Shown: positions 12,901 to 26,244 of the stretch, one piece after another
Layout of the letters: each line of letters begins with the position of its first letter
Numbering within the stretch: position 1 is the first letter of the stretch
Program-made: the position numbers and the translations under genes
NCBI GenBank assembly: GCA_963680875.1
Contig: OY804579.1
Span: forward strand, 23,111,804 to 23,175,803
Source of the DNA: Bathymodiolus brooksi
Lineage: Eukaryota > Mollusca > Bivalvia > Mytilida > Modiolidae
Reading direction: 5' to 3'
DNA: 64,000 nucleotides
The notes under the pieces: model-generated
Database searches by the model: none
What the model saw: only the letters and a program-made list of their open reading frames with translations
Told to the model about the DNA's origin: nothing

Positions 12901-15900
12901 TATTAACATACAACCTAGGTTCACCATATTAGGTCAGTTCCTCTATTAACATACAACCTAGGTTCACCATATTAGGTCAGTTTCTCTATTAACATACAAC
13001 CTAGGTTCACCATATTAGGTCAGTTTCTCTATTAACATACAACCTAGGTTCACCATATTTGGTCAGTTTCTCTATTAACATACAACCTAGGTTCACCATA
13101 TTAGGTCAGTTCCTCTATTAACATACAACCTAGGTTCACCATATTAGGTCAGTTCCTCTATTAACATACAACCTAGGTTCACCATATTAGGTCAGTTTCT
13201 CTATTAACATACAACCTAGGTTCACCATATTAGGTCAGTTCCTCTATTAACATACAACCTAGGTTCACCATATTAGGTCAGTTTCTCTATTAACATACAA
13301 CCTAGGTTCACCATATTAGGTCAGTTCCTCTATTAACATACAACCTAGGTTCACCATATTAGGTCAGTTTCTCTATTAACATACAACCTAGGTTCACCAT
13401 ATTTGGTCAGTTTCTCTATTAACATATAACCTAGGTTCACCATATTTGGTCAGTTTCTCTATTAACATACAACCTAGGTTCACCATATTTGGTCAGTTTC
13501 TCTATTAACATACAACCTAGGTTCACCATATTTGGTCCACATTATAATGATGGAGGGTACATTTTTTTCGCTCATTGATTTAGTTTATTTTCTGAAAAAA
13601 TATTCGGCACAAACAATAAGTCAAGCAATATTGTAGTGCTTAAGTGAATGGTACAATGTAATAGGATATCATATGGCTTCATTGTTTCTCCAAGTTCATT
13701 TATTTCAAGTACATTTTTTTGCTAACTGAAATTATCCATTTTAGATGGAAGTTACATTTTATGTGACAATTGGGCCTGATGGTCTAGGTGATAATGCTTA
13801 TAAGACTTGTGCAAATCTGAATGGAGTCAGCATTGGTAATACAGCTTTTTCTTTAAATGATATCAATGGTGTGTCTGGATGTCCAGACATAGCTGGAACA
13901 TGGACGAAACCAGTTGATTTTCAGCAAGGTGCTATTTGTACTGATAACAGGAAAAAGGCTGATGTTGGTGGAGGCACATTCTGTTGTAAGTATAGTAGCC
14001 CCCCTTTTTAAGACCACCCCTTCTGCAAGGAAAAAGTGGACATTTAAGAGAGGTGTCCTCTCTTGAGGGGGACAATTTAGTGGTGTTTTATTATCTCAGT
14101 ACATCTGAAATTTGTTCTGATAAGAAGGGTGTCTTTTAATGGGAGTGGCCTTATAAAAGAGGGACTACAATATAATAATCTGTTGTTAAGTATTACATTC
14201 TGTTGTAAGTAGTACATGGTGTTCAGTATTACTACAGTGGAGAGGTTAGGATTACGGAATTTAACACATCTTTTAACAATATTAGAGTTATATCGTGGGG
14301 GTAAGTTTTATTGGTAGAGGAAATCAATGTACCTGGAGAAAATCACCGATCTGTCCCAAGTCACTTTATCACATAATGTTGTATAGAGTACACCTGGCCA
14401 TGAGTGGGATTCGAGGTGGATATAGGCAATGATTGCACAACTACAACAGTCTATTCTACGGTGGATAATTTGTTTTATGAGATTGGAATTCTCAACGCGA
14501 TATCAGTGATCCACGGCACATAATAAATGTTGGGATTTATTCGTTTAGCATGAATTTCAAATTTGAAAAAAAAAGTTTCAGCTTGCTTAATGTGAATAAT
14601 AATAAAATTTCTGATAAAGTTTTATAGAATCTGATTAACATGCCCCCTACATATGACATATATTTTTATTTCCACTTTGACAAGATTGTTATCATTGGTA
14701 TCAACAGCTTGAATTTGTATTGTTTTTACAGTGACTTGTCCTGAAGGTACTTACATTGCTGGTTCAACTACATGTGCACTGTGTCCTGCAGGCACCTTTA
14801 ACCCTGGAACGGGGCAGACTCAATGTACTACTTGTTCAGGAGGTACCTCTACATACAGTGAAGGAAATGTATTTTCGAATGCTTGTCAAGGTATTTGATT
14901 TAGTTATCACTCACTATATTCATATGCATGTAATGTATCACACTTAGAAATGGTCAAATAATCAAAAATGATCGCAATAATTGTTAATAAATTTGAAATA
15001 TCTATTAAGAGTGTCAAGGTCACAATCTCTAATATACCTTATCCAAATATACAACACATCGTGTCTTTCTCATGACTTTTAAATGCCACGACAAACATTT
15101 ATGATACTTGTTACGTTTGTAGTCCACAAATAGAGAGTGTGTCATATATAAGGCTAGAATGTCTCTCTGGAAGGTCAAAATATCAATGATAATTTTTCCT
15201 CGTTTTTTAGCGGATTTCTGCTATTTGACTTGATCTGATGGATTTTATAAAATGTGTAAATTCGTTGAGAAATAATTGAGGGGGTTATGTTGAAAACAAC
15301 ATAAATATCGGTTAAGAAGCAATCTTTTCAGAAAAACAGATATTTTCACCAGTTCTCCAAAATTAGATTCTGCCATGATGATATGAAAGCTGATTTCTGA
15401 TTGGCTTACTATTCAATTTTTTAAGAATATGCAAATTGTATTAATTTTGAAGAAAATAATAGATTTCTTCTGAAATAAAGGGCCAAATGTAGAAATCACA
15501 TGACTATGATGGTTCTTGGATGGTCTCATTTTAAAATTTTGTCTTGCAACTCTTTGCTCTATTCAAGATGGACTTTTTGGAGTTATACCACTAAAGAATT
15601 CTCCATAGCATTCTATGTTAAACAAGATCTTTTTGAGCTTTCATACAGGTTTCACCTGAAGTTTAATATAAGTGACACTCATATCTCATGGAAAGGGTAC
15701 CTTATTGGAAGGTTACCTCCGAAAATCAACATACATTTAATGGCATATAAGTTGCCTACCCTCAAAAATCCTACTTTCACTTTCGATTTAACACAAATTC
15801 AGGTGGTGTCTTTCCAATGCAATAATTTTTTTATTTAAAACCACAAGGTTATCAAATACGGGCTTAGAATAATCCTAATATCTGTAGGTTTCAGTATTTT

Positions 15901-18900
15901 GCAGTATCTAATAGGGTTTATTTTTTATCTAATAGTGTAGGAATTCGTGTTGTATTAACGTACTACTTTATCATACATCATTTTTGACTGGTTCCTGTGT
16001 TTAGTATCACACCTTTTTACTGAAATGTTTAAAAAAAAAAACACTGTAGTTTTCATTAATGCAAAAATACATTATAAGCTGAAGTTGACTAAAATTTGAA
16101 TTGTTTTACATGTACCATATTCTGTTTTTTTTTTCTGTAAAATTATATAATTTTGACAAAAAAATTAGCATGCCATATTGGCTCGGTTGTGTTCGAAATA
16201 GACAGGTGTTTGCTTTAAAAGGTTAAATTAACAAAGATTTCCTATGTTGGGACTTTATTTAAAGTTCTTTTTATACTGGATTCTGGTTAATGTAGGGATT
16301 GGAATCCAAATGCCACCTTTTAAATTGATGAACTGTATTTTTCCAGCTCAATGTCCCTCTGGATTCATATCCCAAAATGGTATGCCACCCTGTCAACAGT
16401 GTGATTTCAATACATATTGGACAAACAGTACTACATGTGAAAATTGTGCAGTGAATACAATTACGCATGCCAGAGGATCACAATCAGTATCAGATTGTAA
16501 AGGTAAGTTATTTCAAACAAAAAAAAATCCTGTAGAAAACGTTTTGTTTCCTTTATAACATTTAAGCTGACGAGTTAGTTCATGGTCCCTAATCTCTAGC
16601 CACGAAACATTAAGTTAGTTCATGGTCCCTAATCTCAAGCCATGAAACATTAAGTTAGTTCATGGTCCCTAATCTCAAGGCATGAAACATTATCACAATT
16701 TACATCCAATTAAAAACTGAAGATTTTTTTTTCACTGTTAAAACATTACCTATATCAAGTACTAATTTTTAAGCTTTTTCAATTGTCATGTGTAATCTCT
16801 GACATAATTTTTAAGCTTTTTCAATTGTCATGTGTAATCTCTGACATAATTTTTAAGCTTTTTCAATTGTCATGTGTAATCTCTGACATAATTTTTAAGC
16901 TTTTTCAATTGTCATGTGTAATCTCTGACATAATTTTTAAGCTTTTTCAATTGTCATGTGTAATCTCTGACATAATTTTCAACTTGTTGAAGTCGGTCAG
17001 TATTTGCTAGAAGTAGAAGAACCTAGATGTGGGATGCACTTGACATAGTGATCAGTACTTATTTATGCACATTAAATAAGGTTTAAATGTTATTTTCATT
17101 ATCATGATTATACATAGATTGACATAACAAATATGTTTACCTGAATATTTTTGTTCTCCCCATAACCTTACAAGTGAACATGTAGTTATACTTCCTTGTC
17201 ATTTGGGGCCGTCGTGGTCCTGATCGTATGGTAGTTAGATTTACAGCTACCTATGCAGTCGGTGCCTATCACCACTGATGTTGTTAGTTCGAATCCTGCC
17301 CAAGGCAAGGCATGCAACATTATGTGATAAAGTTTGTCAGTGACTTACGGCCGGGTACTATGGTTTCCTCCACCAATAAAACTGACCGCCACGATATAGC
17401 TGATATATTGCTGAAAGTGGCGTTAAACACCATAAAAAACAAACCTTGTTATTCTGTTCTATTTCAAACAAATTGACATTTTAGGTGGATATCGTCACTT
17501 TCAGCTACATTGTGACTATCAGATTCATTCAATTCTCCTTAAGGGCCCGGGTGGCTCAATGAGTTAGGTAGTTGGATTACCTAACAACTCATACAAGCCT
17601 ATCACCAATACGGTGTGGGTTCGCGCCCATCTTTGTAAATTACAAAAAAGGGTGCACTCGACTCGCTGCCGCAAGTGATAAAGTTTACCAGTTACTTGCC
17701 CATGGTCGGTGGTTCTCTCCGGGTTCTCCGGCTTCTTCCACCACTAAAACTGTTCGCCATGATATAGCTGAAAGTGGCACTAAACACCAAAAATCAATCA
17801 ATAAATTCTCCTTAGAAGGGTATAGATAATTGAATTAATAGTGCATACCCTACATAAATAATGTTGTATTTAGTAAACCTCGCCATGAACGGGGTTCGAA
17901 CTCACAACTTTAATGATGATAGGCACTGATTGCACATGTAGTTGTAAATCCAATTACCATGCGATCACGACTATGACGGTCCCCCCTCAGTAATAGGAAT
18001 TACATGGTAAGTGAATATGTCAAGTTTGTATGACCACTATTCTCTTTATAGTCTATTTGATACTTTATTGCTATTGTTGTTCAATAGTTATTAAAAAGTC
18101 TCCTGATCAGTGCTGGATTTACCTATAGGCTCGACAGGCTGAAGCCTAGGGCATCATAGCATATTGTACTTTCTAAGCCACCCTTCAGTAATTTTCCTTA
18201 CATAGTTGCACTCCATTTCAGAATATTGCAGAATTTTAAACACCCCCATCATCCCTGCCTTCATTGAAATTGACTAAGCACACTTCCATCTTCCTCCAGT
18301 CGTGAAGGTGGGGAATTGGAAGGGGCCTTACAAGTGGAATAGCCTAGGACCTCTCTTTATCTAAATCCGGCACTGCTCCTGACTTCTTTAATTATTTTCA
18401 TGATATGATTAATTTACAGTCAAATGTTCTGCTGGCCAGTTTAGCTATGATGGTTATGAACCAAATTGTAAGTCATGTCCAGCGAATTATTACCAGTCAA
18501 CTGCTGGTTCTACAGGATGTATAGAATGTGCTAGTAATCAAATAACCCTACAGTCTGGAGCAGACGACATCTCAGACTGTGTTAGTGCACGTAAGTTACA
18601 CTTTTTTAAGCCTTTTTTTTTCTGATTAAAATCTTTATTGAAAACAATACATTTGTTAGTGAAAAACAGTACCTTATCCTGGTCTAGTTATTAAATATTA
18701 GTAGCATGTTATAGAAATAGTGTTAGTCATTTAAGTGCAATGCAATTAAGATTGATCAATGAATAGTACGTGGATGTTGAGAGTTATTCTATTAATAAGT
18801 GTTACTAATTTTAGACTTGTTTGTTTACTTCCTATCATAGAATATACATATGTACTTTCGTTTTTTGATCCACGTGTTGGTAGACACCTTTTTAATTCAG

Positions 18901-21900
18901 TTTCGAAAATTACTATGTGATTGAACTTAAATACTCTTTAATGAAATCAATTATTCTATATTAGTAAATTCTATTATAATAGATTTCAAATCTAGTCATT
19001 TTTGGAATAAAAAAAAAGTATTCAATGCCTCAGATTTTAATATTCACTGGTGTTATCATGTGTTATTTTTTTGTCAGTAATTTAAAATAGAATATTTCTG
19101 TTCTAAAAAAAAGTAGCATGTGACATTTACCGCCAGTGAATATTAAATCTGAGGCTTTGAATGCTTTGCTTTGCAGAAGACAACAAAATAATTTCCGGTA
19201 TAAAAAATACAATTACGGAACCAAACTGAAAACAAAAAGAGTTTCAACACACCACCGGTTGTCAGGGGTTGTTGACTGGGCTAAAGCCTGTTGTAGACAG
19301 GGCAACAACCTATTATTTCCCTCTACATTATATATGTTTGTGTAGTTCACCAGGTTGTCTCCCTTGTCAACTTTTTTGTAAAACATCCAAATTGTCTTAT
19401 TACTTTTATATACATGTAGTAAATGAGTTAGGAATATATGCTAAAAACTGGAAAGAAGACATGGTGTAAATGAGTTAGGAATGTGTTAAAAACTGGAATG
19501 AAGATGTGTTGTAACATTCTCTATCCAGAATTGTCATTCCTGCTACGCTAGACTCTATCTCTGTCAACGCCCATTTTACAAGATTTTTGTTAAATTTAGA
19601 AACAGTAAAAATATGTACTTGAAATTGTTTTAATTATTGTAAATATCAATAAAGATGAAAATAAATCATTCATTTCAAATCAATTCTCTCTTAAAAATGA
19701 TTTGTGATCGTTTTTAACTTTTTAATTTTTACCTCCGCAAAATATTTCTCCAAGAAGTGGGGGGGGGGGGGGGGGGGGGGAATCATTTTTAAGAGAGAAT
19801 TGATTTGAAATGAGTGATTTATTTTCATCTTTATTGATATTTACAATAATTAAATCAATTTTAAGTACATTTTTTTTACTGTTTCTAACTTTTACAAGAA
19901 TCTTGTAAAATGGCCGTTGACAGAGATAAAGTCTAGCGTAGCAGGAACGACAACTCTGGATAGAGAATGTGAAGATATGGTGTAAATGAGGTAGGAATGT
20001 GCTAAAATCTGGAATGAAGATATAGTGTAAATGAGTTAGGTATGTGCTAAAAACTGGAATGAAGACATGGCGTAAATAAACTAGGAATATGCTAAAAATT
20101 GGAACAGTGAAATTTTGTCACATAAGACAGGTGGTCTAATACAGGTTTAATTGATATGAAATGCACTGTGAATGGAAATGAAAATTAAGGTTGCATAATA
20201 CAAGTTATTGCTTGATAGAGGTGGTCACTAAAACAGGTTTGACTATAAATGTTTCCATTTAATAACAGATCGTCATGTCTTGTATAACTTTCAGAGCCGC
20301 AAGTTTGCACGAGTGGCCGATGTAACGGAGCAACCTGTACAGCCAGAAATCATGACTACTACTGTCTTTGCAATCTTCTAGGTAAAAATAGAAAATTCTC
20401 TAACACTCATTATTACTACATCTGTGTGTACCATGAAGGTAAAACTTGCAGGGTTAAAATAGTTTCTTGGACCCAAGCAAAAAGATATTTTAGTTGTAAT
20501 GTCTGTTCCTTAACTTGATTTTTAAAATCAAGTGGCATCATGTTAGGATAATGAAATTGATGAAGAATAACAAATAAAGCAATCTTTCTAATCTCTCCGT
20601 GATTGAGGAGCCCTCGTAGCATGATCATATGGTAGTTCGATATACAACTACCAATGCAATTGGTACCTATCACCCTTGATGTTGTGGGTTCGACATTATG
20701 TGATAAAGTTTGTCAGTGACTTGTGACAGGTCAGTGGTTTTATCTGAGTCCCTCAGTATACTGTTGAAAGTGGCATTTAGAAACACCATAAAACCAACCA
20801 ACCAACTATCTGTGTTTGCTTAGAAAATTATTTTGAACATCCTCTAGTAGTAAGATACAAACACCTTTGAAAGATAAATACAGTGAAAAATATCTAGATC
20901 TAACCTCATTGGGACCTATTTTTGTGTTTGCAATTGACAGGTGTTCGGTTTATACAAGTTAGTGGGGTGCATGTTACTCGATCTTTAGTTTTATGTATAT
21001 GTTGTGTTGTCTGTTCTTCTTTGATTTATGGATTCTGATTACCCCTTTGGTATCTTCAAACTCTTCTTAAATTAAAAAAATTTCCTACATTCGGACTTTA
21101 TTTAAAATTTGGTTTATACATGATTCCGGTTTATTCATGGTTAAGTTTCTCTGTATATCATACTTTTATTGTCCCCTCGCCAACAAAGTTGCAAAGGGAT
21201 ATAGTAACGCTACCATCCTTCCATCCTTCCGTAACATCCTTGTGAACACTCTAGAATCAACATCCTTCGATGGATTTTGACCAAACTTAGTACATACTTA
21301 GTCTTTACGAGAATCTGGAACCCTATTGATTTTCAAGGTCATAGGTCAAAGGTCAAGGTCACCAGATTAAATTTTTACCGTGTAACATCCTTGTGGACAC
21401 TAGAATCACATCCTTCAATGGATTTTGACCAAACTTGGTACATACTTAGTCCTTAAGAGAATCTGGAACCTTATTGATTTTCAAGGTCAAAGGTCAAGGT
21501 CACCAGGCAAATTTTTACCGCGTAACATCGTTGTGAACACTCTAGAATCAACATCCTTCAATGTATTTTGACCAAACTTAGTACATGCTTAGTCCTTAAG
21601 AGAATCAGGAACCCTATTGATTTTCAAGGTGAAAGGTCAAGGTCACCGGGTCAAATTTTTAGGCGAGGAGATATGCCACGCTTTGTGTTGCCCTTGTTAC
21701 AGTTATTTTTTTGAAAAGACAGTGGTATATATTTAACTTCATTTATATAATATTGAAAAATTATGATATATATTCTTTTATGTGTATTATTTCCAGGAAA
21801 GTACGGAAGGAATTGTGAGAATACAGTCGACCATTGTTTATCAACACCATGCTATAATGGAGGGGCTTGTTCTAATACACCAACAGGTTATACTTGTCAG

Positions 21901-24900
21901 TGCGGAGTTGGTAAGTGTAAAATACAGTCAAGCCTGTCTTATGTCACCTTCCAAGACAACAGTGAAATATGGTCATATAAGACAGGTGATCGCTTAATAC
22001 AGGTTCATCATGAAGGGAAATAAATATAAGGTCACATAATACAAGTTATTGCTGAAAAGAGGTGGTCACTAAAGCAGGTTTGACTGTAAGATCAAAGAGG
22101 TCAGTGTGATTAGGCTCTAGAAGTGTCAATTTTAAAACCATGGTCTAAGCAGGTTTGAAGGATGACATAAAATCCCAATGGTATTAGTATAACTGACTTT
22201 ATAGCCTCACCAATCATTAATCCAAAAGTAACTCTTACAACAACCTCTTTTAATGACCCTTGACCTCAAACGGGAACCCTTCCAGAGTGTTTGGAGCCGA
22301 TGTGGTCATGATCGTATGGTACTTGGATTTATAACTACCTATGCAATCAGTGCCTATCACCACTACGTTGTGAGTTCGAGCCCGCTCATGTGAGGTGTAC
22401 TTGATATAACATTATGTGATGAAGTTTGTCAGTGACTTATGACAGGTTGGTGGTACTCCGGTTTCCTCCACCAATAAAACTGACCGCCATGATATAACTG
22501 AAATATTGTTGAAAGTGGCATTAAACACCAAAAAACCCATCCAGAGTTTTCTATAGTAATGAAGGATTTCACAATGGAGGGTATGTTCTTATATTAGTTT
22601 AAGATTAAAACAAATATACTATAGAGACAAAATTGAACAAAATTATGTTTAAATGTAAACAAAAATCAGTGTGAAATTTTGAAAAATGGTAATAAAAATA
22701 TTGGATCCATCAATTTACATCATCAAACAATTTTTTAGTGCAAATGTTCAGGATTAATAGAATATAAAATTATTGTAATTGAATTCCAGGAACTACTGGT
22801 TCTCGCTGTGAGCAAGATCTAAATACAGAATGCCAGGCAGATTCTTGTTCCAATGGTGGTGTTTGTTTAAATAGAGTTACCGAGTTCGAGTGTGTATGTC
22901 CTGTACCATACACTGGAGAAAGGTAAGTTGGAACTGTTCGAGTGTGTATGTCTCCTTACATTCAATGAACCAAGGTCTGTCGAGTGTGTATGTCCCCTTA
23001 CATTCACTGGACCAAGGTCTGTCGAGTGTGTATGTCCCCTTAAATTCAATGGAACAAGGACTGTTGAGTGTGTATGTCCCCTTACATTCACTGGACCAAG
23101 GACTGTCGTGTGTGTATGTCCCCTTACATTCAATGGACCAATGACTGTTGAGTGTGTATGTCCCCTTACATTCAATGGACCAAGGTCTGTCGAGTGTGTA
23201 TGTCTCCTTACATTCACTGGACCAAGGACTGTCGAGTGTGTATGTCCCCTTACATTCACTGGACCAAGGACTGTTCAAGTGTGTATGACCCCTTACATTC
23301 ACTGGACTGAGTGAGGTCTGTCGAGTGTGTATGTCCCCTTACATTCACTGGACCAAGGACTGTCGAGTGTGTATGTCCCCTTACATTCAATGGACTGAGT
23401 GAGGTCTGTGGAGTGTGTATGTCCCCTTACATTCACTGGACCAAGGACTGTTCAAGTGTGTATGACTCCTTACATTCACTGGACTGAGTGAGGTCTGTCG
23501 AGTGTGTATGTCCCCTTACATTCAATGGACTGAGTGAGGTCTGTCGAGTGTGTATGTCCCCTTACATTCACTGAACCAAGGACTGTTCAAGTGTGTATGA
23601 CCCCTTACATTCATTGGACTGAGTGAGGTCTGTCGAGTGTGTATGTCCCCTTATATTCACTGGACCAAGGACTGTTCAAGTGTGTATGTCCCCTTACATT
23701 CAGTGGACTGAGTGAGGTCTGTCGAGTGTGTATGTCCCCTTACATTCACTGGACTGAGTGAGGTCTGTCGAGTGTGTATGTCCCCTTACATTCACTGGAC
23801 CAAGGACTGTTCCAAGTGTGTATGACCCCTTACATTCACTGAACTGAGTGAGGTCTGTCGAGTGTGTATATCCCCTTGCATTCACTGGACCAAGGACTGT
23901 TCAAGTGTGTATGTCCCCTTACATTCAATGGACTGAGTGAGGTCTGTTGAGTGTGTATGTCCCCTTACATTCACTGGACCAAGGACTGTTCAAGTGTGTA
24001 TGACCCCTTACATTCACTGGACTGAGTGAGGTCTGTCGAGTGTGTATGTCCCCTTACATTCACTGGACCAAGGACTGTTCAAGTGGGTATGACCCCTTAC
24101 ATTCACTGGACTGAGTGAGGTCTGTGGAGTGTGTATGTCCCCTTACATTCACTGGACCAAGGACTGTTCAAGTGTGTATGTCCCCTTACATTCACTGGAC
24201 CAAGGACTGTCGAGTGTGTATGTCCCCTTACATTCAATGGACTGAGTGAGGTCTGTCGAGTGTGTATGTCCCCTTACATTCACTGGACCAAGGACTGCTC
24301 AAGTGTGTATGTCCCCTTACATTCACTGGACCAAGGACTGTTCAAGTGTGTATGATCCCTTACATTCACTGGACCAAAGACTGTCGAGTGTGTATGTCCC
24401 TTAACATCCACTGGACGACTGTCGAGTGTATGTCCCCTTGCATTCACTGGACCAAGGACTGTCGAGTGTGTATGTCCCCTTACATTCACTGGACCAAGGA
24501 CTGTCGAGTGTGTATGTCCCCTTACATTCACTGGACCAAGGACTGTTGAGTGTGTATGTCCCCTTACATTCACTGGACCAAGGACTGTCGAGTGTATGCC
24601 CCCTTACATTCACTGGACCAAGGACTGTCAAGTGTGTATGTCCCCTTACATTCACTGGACCAAGGACTGTTGAGTGTGTATGTCCCCTTACATTCACTGG
24701 ACCAAGGACTGTTGAGTGTGTATGTCCCTTAGCATTCACTGGACGACTGTCGAGTGTGTATGTCCCCCTACATACACTGGACCAAGGACCATCGAGTGTG
24801 TATGTTCCTTAACATTACTGGACGACTGTTGAGTGTGTATGTCCCTTAACATTCACTGGATGACTGTCGAGTGTATGACCCCTTGCATTCACTGGACCAA

Positions 24901-26202
24901 GGTCTGTTGAGTGTGTATGTCCCCTTACATTCATTGGACCGAGAACTGTCGAGTGTGTATGTCCCCTTGCATTCATTGGACCAAGGTCTGTAGAGTGTGT
25001 ATGTCCCCTTACATTCACTGGAGCAAGGTAAGTTGGAACTTTTCAAGTGTATTTCCCCTAACATTCATTGCACCAAGGTAAGTAGGGACTGTGGAGTGTG
25101 TATGTCCCCTAACATTCACTGGACCAAGGTAAGTTGGAACTTTTCGAGTATGTATGTCCACTAACATTCATTGGACCAAGGTAAGTAGGGACTGTTGAGT
25201 GTGTATGTCCCCTATATGTCACTGGACGAAGGAATGTTGAGTGTGTATGTCCCTTAACATTCACTGAATCAATGTAAGCTGGAACTTAGTTGTACACAAA
25301 TATAAATATCAGATCTAAAAACTTGAAAATCTTAATGGTAATAAATGACAATCCAATAACAACCTCTTCATTTGTCTGTGAGTGAGTGAGGGATTGTTGT
25401 TTAATGCAAAGTGAACAATTTTTCAGCTTTATCATGACAAGAGCAAATTACATTTCCAAGAGATGATGTCCTCTTTGTATTCTGGATTCTTATAGTACTT
25501 AGCTCACTGAAACAATAAACTCTTTGTAGACATGATGTTTCACTTGGAGATATCATCCTGATTCTGAGATTACTAGTATTTGCTCTTATTCCTTAATGCT
25601 TCGTGGTTAGCGTAGGAGCAGCATATACAAATTTTATAGTCCTTGGTTTTACTGGGGCTCAAACCCACGATCTATCTACTGCACTACCAATGTGGTTTCC
25701 ATTTGTCTATTAAATAATACATAAAATACAATAGACAGATACAAATGGATGAACCAGTTCATAATTTGTATAATTTTCAAAATGCTTGTACAAAAAAAAT
25801 TAAAAAAATAATGCTAGTGCTATGTTGTTTGTTTGTTCTTTTCACATATTTTTAGGTTTCTCTTCATAAAAAAAATATATTTAATCAGTTTTTGTATCCC
25901 CTATTCTAATTCTATAATCTTCTTAAGCAATTTTTGTCTCCCCCTTTTAATTCTATAATCTTCTTAAGTAGTTTTTGATTCCCCCCTCTAATTCAATAAT
26001 CTTCCTTTTTCTTTTTTTTTAATCTTACCTCATTTATTATTTATATATTTTTCAGATGTACAGGAATTGCTAATGTATGTCAAAAGAAACCATGTTTAAA
26101 CAATGGTAGATGTGAGAACTATCAAAATGTCCGAAGGAAATGTATATGTATGGCTGGATACACAGGAAAGGACTGTGAAATCAATATACGTATGTATTAG
26201 AT

Positions 26203-26244
<42 letters not shown>

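Larger units (their letters stand above)
19415..20105 (+). repeat. ~45-bp tandem repeat split by the foldback element
   Basis: Units of AATGAGTTAGGAATGTGCTA, AAAACTGGAATGAAGACATG lie on both sides of the foldback (two before, three after). The array predates the insertion or was duplicated with it. Confidence 0.75.

Noticed and set aside
13745..13747. ATG at the start of exon 6 as a gene start
   Set aside because: Exon 5 ends in phase 0 at a consensus donor and splices exactly to this codon; the two exons form one module.
17543..17630. tRNA gene
   Set aside because: A- and B-boxes are good, but the sequence continues into a SINE body and tail and the anticodon arm does not fold convincingly.
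20416..20673. 85-codon minus-strand frame
   Set aside because: It overlaps a SINE head on its right half and shows no domain.
22867..25064. Multiple 60-141-codon frames on both strands
   Set aside because: Artefacts of the 42-bp array. The + frame resembles EGF only because the unit was copied from exon 12, and the real frame hits a stop at the donor.
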